Numbered from the stretch's first letter, positions 1 to 6,271 are shown. The stretch is 7,400 nucleotides of DNA from Dehalococcoidia bacterium UBA4060 (GCA_002383665.1 DFZI01000024.1:13180-20579); one strand, 5' to 3'. Program-made: numbers and translations. The notes: a model not told the origin generated them from the sequence alone.

Positions 1-2
1 AG

Positions 3-827
3 CCATCTGGGATTACAAGCTGCCCTGCTAAGAGCACGCTTTCCTATGCCAACGCCCATCGCCCCTGGCATCTGTATCAGAACATCTTCTTCTATCTGCG
101 GGACTTCTGTCAAAATGATAGACCTGGCAAGAAGAGAAGCTTTCGTTTCAAGAACAAACTGCTCAGTCTTGACTCTACGGCTATCGACCTGTGTCTGAGT
201 CTCTTCCCATGGGCTGACTTTCGGCAGAATAAAGGTGCTGTTAAACTCCACCTTCTGCTTGACCACGATGGCTATTTGCCGAACTTTGCCGTGATTACTG
301 ATGGCAAGACTGCCGATATCATCGCTGCCTGCCAGTTCATTCTTCCTGCGGGTAGCATCGTCGTTGTTGACCGTGGCTACTCTGACTTTCAACTCTTCTG
401 GCAATGGGATAATGCTGGTGTCTTCTTCGTTACCAGGCTCAAAGACAACGCTGCCTACGAAATCGTACATAACCGCCCTCTGCCGCAACGCGGAAACATC
501 CTTGCTGACCAGGACATTCGCTTCACTGGTCCCGTGACCAGACAGAAATATCCGGGGTTGCTACGTCGTGTGGTAGTCTGGGATGAACAGAATCAGAGGG
601 AGATTGAGCTACTGACCAACCACCGCCGCTTCGGCGCGATTACAGTGGGCTGGATATACCGGGATCGCTGGGAGATAGAGCTCTTTTTTAAGATGCTCAA
701 ACAACATCTGAAGATAAAGACCTTCGTTGGTACCAGCCCTAATGCCCTGAAGACTCAGATTTGGACAGCAATGAGTCTCTATACAGAATTATCTATTGTG
801 GCTAACAGCCTGATAATGGCATTTTAA
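3..827 (+). CDS. IS4-family DDE transposase, partial at the left edge and probably C-terminally truncated
   Basis: The protein would cut and join the ends of its insertion sequence using an RNase-H-like DDE active site. The frame is open from base 3, so the apparent ATG at 276 is internal. The codons before it encode conserved IS4 sequence such as LDSTAIDLCLSLFPWADF and KGAVKLHLLLDHDGYLP. The first catalytic Asp is in LDST, the second in VVVDRGY, and the Glu lies in the IS4 signature Y-x2-R-x3-E-x6-K (YRDRWEIELFFKMLK), followed by LKIKTFVGTS. After QIWTA (near base 770) the expected hydrophobic C-terminal tail, with its NLF-like motif, is replaced by 18 unrelated residues and a stop. About 40-80 residues seem to be missing, judged from family memory. 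The N-terminus lies outside the window. Family identity is firm. Loss of activity is inferred from the short tail, since all three catalytic residues are present. Confidence 0.88.
   Translation, partial: PSGITSCPAKSTLSYANAHRPWHLYQNIFFYLRDFCQNDRPGKKRSFRFKNKLLSLDSTAIDLCLSLFPWADFRQNKGAVKLHLLLDHDGYLPNFAVITDGKTADIIAACQFILPAGSIVVVDRGYSDFQLFWQWDNAGVFFVTRLKDNAAYEIVHNRPLPQRGNILADQDIRFTGPVTRQKYPGLLRRVVVWDEQNQREIELLTNHRRFGAITVGWIYRDRWEIELFFKMLKQHLKIKTFVGTSPNALKTQIWTAMSLYTELSIVANSLIMAF
788..817. repeat. Imperfect stem-loop at the transposase/ridA junction
   Basis: ATTATC (788-793) pairs with GATAAT (812-817), and inside it GGCT (800-803) pairs with AGCC (807-810) around the loop AAC. An uneven internal loop (6 bases against 1) separates the two stems. 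It lies between convergent genes. A bidirectional terminator is conceivable, but no good T-run follows on either strand. It could equally be chance in the tail of a decayed element. Confidence 0.25.
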
Positions 828-841
828 AAATATGAACGCAA

Positions 842-1219
842 TTACTTGATTGCTATTGCTTCTATTTCTATAGGGAATCCGCCCGGGATGGCTTTAACTG
901 CGATACAGGTCCGCGCCGGGAACTCCGATTTGAAATATTGCTTATAGACCTCGTTCATATCATTGAACCATGCCATTTCGGTCAGGAAAACTGTAACTTT
1001 AACCACTTTGTCCATGCTACTGCCCATATGCTCTAATGTTTTTTTAATATTATCCAGGCAGATGGCAGTGGCTTTCTTAATATCACCCTTCTCGGCTATA
1101 TTATTTCTAATATCGATGGGCAATTGACCGGAGAGGAAGAGGAAATCTCCCGCCTGGACAATATGAGAATATGGGCCTGCGCTGGACAGGAAATCAACGT
1201 TTATAGCCTTTTTTTTCAT
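842..1219 (-). CDS. ridA: RidA family reactive intermediate (enamine/imine) deaminase
   Basis: RidA proteins are small cytosolic trimers that hydrolyse reactive 2-aminoacrylate and related enamine/imine intermediates released by PLP enzymes, protecting other PLP enzymes from damage. The 125-residue product matches the usual 125-130. It has the N-terminal G-P-Y-S (Y17), FLSGQLP (29-34), the FPAR motif with the substrate-carboxylate Arg at R103, and IEIEAIA near the end with E120. These correspond to the conserved substrate-pocket residues. The ATG at 1219 is chosen over an in-frame TTG at 1252. It is preceded by a G-rich SD-like GGCGGGG and fits the family N-terminus, while the TTG overlaps the predicted -10 region. 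It is divergent from recN and converges on the transposase remnant, with 14 bases between stop codons. No partner PLP enzyme such as threonine dehydratase is visible. YjgF/YER057c/UK114 subgroups with other roles are possible. Confidence 0.93.
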   Translation of the reverse strand: MKKKAINVDFLSSAGPYSHIVQAGDFLFLSGQLPIDIRNNIAEKGDIKKATAICLDNIKKTLEHMGSSMDKVVKVTVFLTEMAWFNDMNEVYKQYFKSEFPARTCIAVKAIPGGFPIEIEAIAIK

Positions 1220-1251
1220 GTTAACCCCGCCTAAAATCTGAATTTGGGACA

Positions 1252-1280
1252 ATTTAAACTCAACCAGTCAGTAATGTCAA
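1252..1280 (-). promoter_or_regulatory. Sigma-70-type promoter for ridA
   Basis: On the minus strand there is a perfect -35 TTGACA (complement of 1275-1280), a 17-base spacer and a -10-like TTAAAT (complement of 1252-1257, 4 of 6). Transcription would start near 1245, about 26 bases before the ATG at 1219. This position also argues against the upstream TTG start. Confidence 0.6.
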
Positions 1281-1313
1281 AGACAGACCGGCAAGAAAAA
1301 ATTGTCGCAACAC

Positions 1314-1343
1314 TTGACAAATAGTACGCGTGTTCTATATTAT
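1314..1343 (+). promoter_or_regulatory. Sigma-70-type promoter for recN
   Basis: A perfect -35 TTGACA lies at 1314-1319. The -10 is either TATATT (1336-1341, 16-base spacer) or TATTAT (1338-1343, 18-base spacer). A perfect TATAAT at 1341-1346 is too far away (21 bases) to pair well with this -35. Transcription would start near 1348-1352, about 40 bases before the recN ATG. This rules out the GTG at 1330 as the start. The spacer carries a probable LexA operator. Confidence 0.65.
1321..1338 (+). promoter_or_regulatory. Probable LexA-binding SOS box in the recN promoter
   Basis: ATAGTACGCGTGTTCTAT is an 18-bp dyad with 7 of 9 base pairs symmetric. Its core GTAC-N4-GTTC differs by one base from the GAAC-N4-GTTC operator known for LexA of Gram-positive bacteria and several other phyla. 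It fills the space between the -35 and -10 elements, the classic place for a repressor, and recN is SOS-controlled in many bacteria. LexA itself is not in this window, so the identity of the regulator is inferred. Confidence 0.6.
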
Positions 1344-1392
1344 AATAAGCACATATGTTTTAAGAACAATAGTGTTAATCAGGAGGAGATCA

Positions 1393-3135
1393 ATGTTAGG
1401 CGAGCTCCATATCAAGAACTTTGCAGTTATCAGGGACATGGAAATTAACTTCGCCCCTGGCCTCAACGTGATAAGTGGTGAGGAGGGTTCGGGCAAGTCG
1501 CTCCTTGTTGATGCTCTTAGTTTGCTTATGGGGGCCCGCGCACCTGCCGGATTGATTCGTACCGGAGCCAGATCGGCCAGGGTAGAGGCCGTCTTTTGGC
1601 CCGATGAGAATACGACCTCCAGAGTGTCCCCTATCCTGGAAGAGAACGGAATAGAACATGATGAAAGCGGCATACTTGTAATCTCCAGGGATTTCCAGGA
1701 GGGTGGCAAGAGTGTGGCGAGAGTGAATAACCGGGCCATGCCGCTTTCTTTTCTGCGACAGGTCGGCAAATATCTGGTAGATATTCATGGACAGATGGAG
1801 TATCTGTCGCTGCTGGAGCCGGCCCATCAGTTGGCCCTTGTGGATGCCTATGGCGGCCTGCTGGAAAAACGCAGGGCAATGTGTGACGTGGTTGAACGTT
1901 TGCGTATGCAGGAAAAAGAGATGGCTGCACTGGGCAGTAGTGAGAGGGAGGGCTACGTAGAGCTGCTGGAGTATCAGATTGAGGAGATTGACCGGGCCGG
2001 GTTGGAAGATATTAATGAAGAGGAACTGCTGGCTGAACGAGATATGCTGCGTAGGGCGGGAGCCATCTGTGAAGGCTGCCTTAACTCATACTCAAATCTC
2101 TATGGTGACGACAGATCGGCATCAGTGCTTATCCATAAGACCCTGGCAAGCCTACGGAGCATCTGTTCCATAGATCCCTCTCTAACCAGTTTTAAAGAAA
2201 GGCTGGAAAATGATCTTGCCAGCATTGAGGAGACGGCTGCTGAACTGCGAGATTACTCTGAGAAGATAGAAAACGGTCAGGGACGCCTGGAAGAAATCGA
2301 GCAAAAAATAGAACTTATATCGTCCTTGAAGCGTAAGTATGGCAATAGCATGGAATCTATAATGGAATTCCGTAATAAGGCTATGAAGGAGCTGGAAGGA
2401 ATACAGGGGCGGCAGGAGAGGGCCGCTTTACTTGAAGCTGAGAAGCTGCGTTTAAGGGCTGAAGCTGCCAGACTGGCTGAAGAACTATCTCTGGAAAGAC
2501 GACAGGCAGCGGAGCAATTAGTAAGGCTGGTGAATGAAGAAATGGCCGAGCTTGGTTTGGAATGGGCCAGGTTCGATGTGACATTGACGCACAGAGAAGA
2601 CCCGGCAGGTCTATGTATAGCGGGCAATAAATGCTTTGCATTCACGGCGGAGGGCATAGACCGCCTGGAGTTCCAGGTTGCCACCAATCCGGGTGAGCCA
2701 GTAAGGCCAATGGCTGCTATTGCCTCTGGCGGTGAGACCAGCAGGTTGGTGCTGGCAATCAAAAGCGCATTGAAGATAGCCGACCCTATACCCACATTGG
2801 TCTTCGATGAGATAGATATGGGAGTGGGTGGACGGGGCGCTGAATCGGTGGGCAGGAAGCTGGCCACGCTATCCAGCTTCCATCAAGTCTTGTGTATAAC
2901 GCATCTGCCGCAGATCGCCTGCTACGGCGATGCACATTTCAAGATGGTCAAGGAGATAGACTCAGGCCGTGCTTCTTCCCGTATTGAGATAATTGATGGA
3001 CAGAGTCGGCTGAAGGAACTGGCGGCTATGCTCGGATCGGAGCGCAATAGTAACGTCATGCTCAAAGGCGCAGAAGCACTGGTTAAAAACGCTGAGAGAT
3101 GGAAGAACGGCGCTCGTGAGCTGATTGCTGTCTGA
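1393..3135 (+). CDS. recN: DNA repair protein RecN
   Basis: RecN is an SMC-like ATPase that holds broken DNA ends and sister duplexes together during recombinational repair of double-strand breaks. The 580-residue product fits the family. The N-terminal ATPase half opens with MLGELHIKNFAVI, followed by Walker A GEEGSGKS (29-36) and the Q-loop region DIHGQ (130-134). A charged, coiled-coil-rich middle spans roughly 160-410. The C-terminal half has the ABC signature ASGGETSR (444-451), Walker B LVFDEID (469-475) and the switch motif ITHLPQIA. The ATG at 1393 is chosen because AGGAGGAG (1381-1388) sits four bases upstream and the protein then starts as RecN normally does. The 21-residue extension back to GTG 1330 would begin inside the promoter. 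Walker A differs from the common GETGAGKS at two positions, though G-x-x-G-x-G-K-S is intact. It is monocistronic in view, facing the alcohol dehydrogenase gene with an 11-base gap. Confidence 0.97.
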   Translation: MLGELHIKNFAVIRDMEINFAPGLNVISGEEGSGKSLLVDALSLLMGARAPAGLIRTGARSARVEAVFWPDENTTSRVSPILEENGIEHDESGILVISRDFQEGGKSVARVNNRAMPLSFLRQVGKYLVDIHGQMEYLSLLEPAHQLALVDAYGGLLEKRRAMCDVVERLRMQEKEMAALGSSEREGYVELLEYQIEEIDRAGLEDINEEELLAERDMLRRAGAICEGCLNSYSNLYGDDRSASVLIHKTLASLRSICSIDPSLTSFKERLENDLASIEETAAELRDYSEKIENGQGRLEEIEQKIELISSLKRKYGNSMESIMEFRNKAMKELEGIQGRQERAALLEAEKLRLRAEAARLAEELSLERRQAAEQLVRLVNEEMAELGLEWARFDVTLTHREDPAGLCIAGNKCFAFTAEGIDRLEFQVATNPGEPVRPMAAIASGGETSRLVLAIKSALKIADPIPTLVFDEIDMGVGGRGAESVGRKLATLSSFHQVLCITHLPQIACYGDAHFKMVKEIDSGRASSRIEIIDGQSRLKELAAMLGSERNSNVMLKGAEALVKNAERWKNGARELIAV

Positions 3136-3146
3136 TCGTGATTAAA

Positions 3147-4289
3147 TTAATAGGACTTTTTATATATGCTAATGACTGATTCCGCATCTAAGGGAGTGGG
3201 GTGTAATTTTAACCAGGGTGCAGTCCTGACGGCGTTGTCGGCCAGTTTTGTGAAGTCTGCCTCCTTCACACCGAGATGGCGAAGCCTGTGATCCATGCCC
3301 ACTTGCTTAAGCCATTTAGCTGTGGCGGCGATGCCGTCAGGCATGCCGAAAACCCTTTCACCGAGTTGGGTTAAGCGTTCTTTCCTGTCCTCATAGGTAT
3401 GCTCCATCCATGCGATCAACAGGCAGGCCAAGCCATCGCCGTGAGCTATGTCGTATTCGCCACTGAGAGGATGCTCTATGCCATGTAGTGTCATCGAACC
3501 TGTGCCACCGCCAAGGCTGCTGAACTGCGAACAGGCAATGGTGCTGGCCCAGGATAACTTCTCCCTCCCGTTTATATCATCCAGTTTTTTCAGCACTGCA
3601 GGCAAAGCCTGCACAACCGTTTTCATGGATGATTCACGCAGACTATCGTTGATCAAAGTTGATTCATGGGCAGTGATATAGTTCTCCACCAGGTGACAGA
3701 AAATATCTACACCTCCCTGAGCTGTGGGTCTTGCCGGGAGTGTGAGTGTGAGTGTGGGGTCGACGATAGAGCAGGTAGGATAGATGGTGGGGTGGGAAAA
3801 TGATACCTTTTCATGGGTATCCCAGTCGGTAATCACTGCGCCGTTATTGGCCTCGGAGCCGCTGGCCGCTACTGTAGGAATAGCTATAATGGGCAGTGCT
3901 ATCGGGTTGCTAACAGCCTTTCTTCTGACGTATGAAAAGAAAGGGTCTGTACCTCTGGCTGTCAGGGCGATGCATTTGGAAGCATCCATAGCGCTGCCGC
4001 CGCCCAAGCCTATGACCATATCTACCACGTTATCACGTGCTACCACGGCCCCCTCATCAACCGTTGACGCACGTGGGTTGGACTCCACTTTGTCGAAGAC
4101 AATGGTTCGAATGCCGGATGCCTGCAAATCTGCTATGACCCTGTCCAAAATACCTGTTTTACGCATGCTGTGAGAGCCGGTAACAAGGAGGGCTGTTTTG
4201 CCGATTTTTGCTGCCTCCTTACCAAGCTGTGAAAGACTGCCCCGGCCGATGATGAAGTGAGTGGGAATATAAAACTTAGTGATGCTCAT
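3147..4289 (-). CDS. Iron-containing (group III) alcohol dehydrogenase, YqhD/Bdh-like
   Basis: This cytosolic NAD(P)-dependent oxidoreductase would interconvert alcohols and aldehydes using a bound metal. The 380-residue protein has an N-terminal nucleotide-binding domain with GLGGGSAMD (94-102) and PTVAASGSEANNGAVIT (138-154), then an all-helical metal domain. The expected metal ligands are all present: D195 and H199 in GVDIFCH, then H269 and H283 in LHG...AHG. The 14-residue spacing between the last two matches E. coli YqhD as I recall it, and the ASGSE...AVIT region also points to the butanol-dehydrogenase/YqhD branch, often NADPH-linked. The ATG at 4289 has GAGGG six bases upstream. The open frame to 4451 would overlap the preceding gene and adds unrelated sequence. 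It is third in line after the CDF and FAH genes, but a 112-base gap holds its own promoter candidate and a palindrome. The substrate cannot be read from sequence. Confidence 0.94.
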   Translation of the reverse strand: MSITKFYIPTHFIIGRGSLSQLGKEAAKIGKTALLVTGSHSMRKTGILDRVIADLQASGIRTIVFDKVESNPRASTVDEGAVVARDNVVDMVIGLGGGSAMDASKCIALTARGTDPFFSYVRRKAVSNPIALPIIAIPTVAASGSEANNGAVITDWDTHEKVSFSHPTIYPTCSIVDPTLTLTLPARPTAQGGVDIFCHLVENYITAHESTLINDSLRESSMKTVVQALPAVLKKLDDINGREKLSWASTIACSQFSSLGGGTGSMTLHGIEHPLSGEYDIAHGDGLACLLIAWMEHTYEDRKERLTQLGERVFGMPDGIAATAKWLKQVGMDHRLRHLGVKEADFTKLADNAVRTAPWLKLHPTPLDAESVISIYKKSY

Positions 4290-4340
4290 AATTTTCCCTC
4301 TATTAACAAGATTATCTGACGTCTCTGCGATGTAGAAAGG

Positions 4341-4369
4341 ATAATAGCAAAAATCAAAACGGTTTTGAA
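4341..4369 (-). promoter_or_regulatory. Candidate promoter for the alcohol dehydrogenase gene
   Basis: On the minus strand, -35 TTCAAA (complement of 4364-4369, 4 of 6), a 17-base spacer and -10 TATTAT (complement of 4341-4346, 5 of 6) would start transcription near 4334, leaving a leader of about 45 bases. The -35 is moderate, so an activator or read-through from the FAH gene may also contribute. Confidence 0.4.
4354..4368. promoter_or_regulatory. Perfect 15-bp palindrome, candidate operator
   Basis: TCAAAACGGTTTTGA reads the same on both strands apart from the single central base (seven-base arms). It overlaps the -35 and spacer of the candidate alcohol dehydrogenase promoter, which is a typical repressor position. 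As RNA it could form only a weak A-U hairpin followed by five U on the minus strand, so an operator is more likely than a terminator. The regulator is unknown. Confidence 0.45.
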
Positions 4370-4401
4370 ATATATATAAAATGCGGGAGTTTGAGAGGCA
4401 G

Positions 4402-5181
4402 TTATTTGGATGATGCGACAACGTGATTGCGCAGCGTGCCGATCTTTTCAATGATCACTTCAACAATGTCGCCGGCGTTTAGTGGCCCGATACCTGCGGG
4501 CGTGCCGGTAGCGATGACATCGCCAGGAAGCAGTGTCATGCAGTGTGAAATAAAGCTGACCAGATACGGTACCGGGAAGATCAGATTGGATGTGTAATCT
4601 GATTGCATGACTTTGCCATTGAGCCTTGTCTCGATTTTGAGATTGAACGGTTCAACCATGGTATCGATACATGGCCCAAGCGGTGCAAAGGTATCATGGC
4701 TCTTCGAGCGGGTCCATTGCCCATCATGGGACTGGGCTATGCGGTCGGTAACATCATTAAAACACGAATAGCCAAGCACATATTCAGCGAATTCCGACTC
4801 TTTCACGTTGCGGGCAGTTTTACCTATAACAACTCCCAACTCACACTCGTAGTCAATGCGCGCGCTGCCGGGCGGTAACACGATGTTGTCATCCGGGCCG
4901 ATCACGGCTGTGGATGGTTTTATGAATAGCAGGGGCAGGTCTGGCAGCTTCATTTTAAGCTCATCGCTGTGCGGCCGGTAATTCAGCCCTAGACACACTA
5001 TCTTGGAAGGCTGACAAGGTGGTAGCAGTCTGATATCTGCAGTGGATATCGATTGTCCAGAAAGTTTGAAGTTACCTGAAAAGGTGAGGTCAAAGGGCGT
5101 TTCAGCATAAGTATATACCTTTTCACCATCAACCAGGCCATAGGATATCTCGTCCTTAGACTGGAAACGTATAATCTTCAA
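4402..5181 (-). CDS. Fumarylacetoacetate hydrolase (FAH) family protein
   Basis: FAH-superfamily enzymes cleave, decarboxylate or isomerise beta-keto acids in a metal-dependent reaction. Members include fumarylpyruvate or acylpyruvate hydrolases, HpcE-type isomerase/decarboxylases and oxaloacetate decarboxylases. The 259-residue product has a short N-terminal region (MKIIRF, then YGLVDGEKVYTY), then the catalytic domain from about residue 60. It shows CLGLNYRPHSDE (63-74, with H71), the metal triad E112, E114 and D143 in YECELG and FNDVTDR, and the C-terminal GDVIATGTPAGIG. The start is a TTG at 5181, seven bases after a strong SD. An in-frame start at 5271 would add 30 basic residues that overlap the end of the CDF gene. 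It follows the CDF gene by 22 bases, so co-transcription is likely. The exact substrate is unclear, because sequence alone rarely separates the subgroups. No other aromatic-degradation gene is in view. Confidence 0.93.
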   Translation of the reverse strand: MKIIRFQSKDEISYGLVDGEKVYTYAETPFDLTFSGNFKLSGQSISTADIRLLPPCQPSKIVCLGLNYRPHSDELKMKLPDLPLLFIKPSTAVIGPDDNIVLPPGSARIDYECELGVVIGKTARNVKESEFAEYVLGYSCFNDVTDRIAQSHDGQWTRSKSHDTFAPLGPCIDTMVEPFNLKIETRLNGKVMQSDYTSNLIFPVPYLVSFISHCMTLLPGDVIATGTPAGIGPLNAGDIVEVIIEKIGTLRNHVVASSK

Positions 5182-5188
5182 AATATTG

Positions 5189-5198
5189 CTCCTCTCCT
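5189..5198 (-). promoter_or_regulatory. Strong ribosome binding site that fixes a TTG start
   Basis: The minus strand reads AGGAGAGGAG, then seven bases, then TTG-AAG-ATT (start at 5181). The spacing suits the TTG and gives the MKIIRF opening typical of short FAH-family proteins. No ATG or GTG lies in a better position. An ATT one codon upstream is possible but much rarer as a start. Confidence 0.7.
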
Positions 5199-5203
5199 GA
5201 AAC

Positions 5204-6178
5204 TTAGCCTTGACTCGAGCTAACTTTTTGTATAGTCTGTCTTTCCTCCTTGTTGAGCAAACAACCGTCAAGGCAGGTTTGATCGCATTGTCCGTCGCAG
5301 GGCTCGATATGAACTGTCAGGTCTGTGCCGCTGTATTTGTTTTTTATATCAGTCGTCATTTTCTCTGTGATGTCATGCGAATCAGTTACCGTCATGGACG
5401 GGTCGACGACGACATGAAGGTCAATGAAACGGGATGGGCCTGACTTACGTGTCCGGACACGATGGATGGACCTGACTGTAGGATACCAGCTATTCAAGTA
5501 ATCGGAAAGCCAGAGTAGCTCATTGGGAGGCTGGCTGGTATCGACAAGGTCTCTGATAGCCCCGCTGGTTAATTGATAGGCTGCTTTGCAAATGAGCAGA
5601 GCTACACCTATAGCAGCGACCGGGTCGATCCATTTAAGGTTGACCGACGGGAACAAAAATCCGCCTGCCCAAATGATTGTCAGGCCGGTAAAGACTCCTG
5701 CCGCTGTATAAACATCTGTGCGCAGGTGCCAGGCATCGGCTATAAGAGCTGGTGACTCTGTCTTTTTGCCCACCCGAAATAGCATCTGTGAGACGATAAT
5801 GTTGGCCACGACAGAAAAGAGCATGACGAGCACACCCCAGCCGACCGTTTCCAGCGGTTGCGGGTTGGCTAGCTTGTGGATTGACTCTATCACGATCCAG
5901 ATGGCGGCGACAAAGATGAGCAGAGCTTCTGCCAGCGCCGAAATGTCTTCCACCTTGCCGTGCCCGAAAGGATGTTCTACGTCCGGCCGTCTGCCACTGA
6001 TCCTGACTGCGAAGAAGGCGATGATTGATGCAATCAGGTCCATAGATGAATGAGCAGCCTCTGACAGAACTGAGATGGATCCGGTCAGGAACCCGGTCAC
6101 CAGTTTTAGAGTGGTCAATGTAGTATTAGAGATGATGGACAACAGAGCAACGGTTGTTTTTTGTTTTTGATATTGCAT
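5204..6178 (-). CDS. Cation diffusion facilitator (CDF) family metal exporter
   Basis: CDF proteins are inner-membrane homodimers that export divalent metals such as zinc, iron, cobalt or manganese by proton antiport. The 324-residue protein shows about six membrane segments (within roughly 8-205) and a cytosolic C-terminal domain. Transport-site residues are H43/D47 (SEAAHSSMD) and H151/D155 (ADAWHLRTD). This HD-HD pattern is usual in zinc-type CDFs, whereas FieF/YiiP has DD-HD. The loop motif HPFGHGKVE (69-77) is intact. Likely regulatory zinc ligands H240, H255, H268 and H290 align by position with those of YiiP. The tail is unusual: C294, C298, C302 and C306 are spaced every four residues. 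The ATG at 6178 has GGAG eight bases upstream. The gene has a strong promoter and a roughly 92-base foldable leader, and it leads the FAH and alcohol dehydrogenase genes. Zinc preference is inferred, not proved. Confidence 0.95.
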   Translation of the reverse strand: MQYQKQKTTVALLSIISNTTLTTLKLVTGFLTGSISVLSEAAHSSMDLIASIIAFFAVRISGRRPDVEHPFGHGKVEDISALAEALLIFVAAIWIVIESIHKLANPQPLETVGWGVLVMLFSVVANIIVSQMLFRVGKKTESPALIADAWHLRTDVYTAAGVFTGLTIIWAGGFLFPSVNLKWIDPVAAIGVALLICKAAYQLTSGAIRDLVDTSQPPNELLWLSDYLNSWYPTVRSIHRVRTRKSGPSRFIDLHVVVDPSMTVTDSHDITEKMTTDIKNKYSGTDLTVHIEPCDGQCDQTCLDGCLLNKEERQTIQKVSSSQG

Positions 6179-6271
6179 AAATATAACTCCATGGGATATA
6201 GGGTCCTACGGAGTTTTCCGTTGCGCCTTGCCCGGCTGCGTCCCGATTCCCGGAACCGCTTGATCCAGCTT
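6179..6271 (-). promoter_or_regulatory. GC-rich foldable 5' leader of the CDF gene (possible cis-regulatory RNA)
   Basis: Between the predicted transcription start and the CDF ATG lie about 92 bases, much richer in GC than the flanks. The transcript can form GGUUC-CGG-GAAUC (complement of 6245-6257), a GC-rich stem-loop across about 6223-6239 (GCC/GGC with a bulge and two more pairs), and a perfect ACGGA-AAAC-UCCGU hairpin (6208-6221). The sequence just before the ATG can partly mask the GGAG ribosome site through AUAU/AUAU pairing. Metal exporters are known to be controlled by NiCo and manganese (yybP-ykoY) riboswitches, but I could not match this leader to either by eye. A regulatory RNA is therefore only a possibility. 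Confidence 0.35.

Larger units (their letters stand above)
1..827 (+). mobile_element. Remnant of an IS4-family insertion sequence (right part)
   Basis: This segment is the 3' portion of an IS4-type element, recognised only through its transposase. The left end lies outside the window. On the right, transposase similarity fades near base 770, and no terminal inverted repeat can be identified before the ridA stop codon at 842-844. The right end of the element therefore seems to be missing, and the exact junction, somewhere in about 770-830, cannot be fixed without the other end or an empty site for comparison. Such a remnant would not be expected to move by itself. Confidence 0.75.

Noticed and set aside
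1363..1376. A second SOS-like half site GAAC-N4-GTGT downstream of the recN promoter
   Set aside because: Only one arm matches and the symmetry is poor, so it does not stand out from background.
1330..1392. Extension of RecN by 21 residues to a GTG start at 1330
   Set aside because: It begins inside the promoter/operator region, lacks a ribosome site and adds residues not found in RecN. ATG 1393 has a strong ribosome site.
2277..2867. Long minus-strand open frame inside recN (196 codons)
   Set aside because: It is antisense to a fully supported gene, with low-complexity Ser/Ala-rich translation and no recognisable domain. It is a shadow of recN codon use, as are the other overlapping frames.
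3136..3146. Terminator between recN and the convergent alcohol dehydrogenase
   Set aside because: Only 11 bases separate the stops, and no stem-loop with a T-run could be found there or just beyond.
4290..4451. Extension of the alcohol dehydrogenase by 54 residues
   Set aside because: It would overlap the end of the FAH gene and encodes no family-like sequence. ATG 4289 has a ribosome site and the normal family N-terminus.
6179..6271. Resemblance of the CDF leader to a c-di-GMP-I (GEMM) riboswitch, through GGGACGCA and CUCCG-UAGG
   Set aside because: The characteristic GGGCAAACC segment and the GAAA-capped stem are absent, and the GCAAAGCC part is not matched, so the short matches are probably coincidence.
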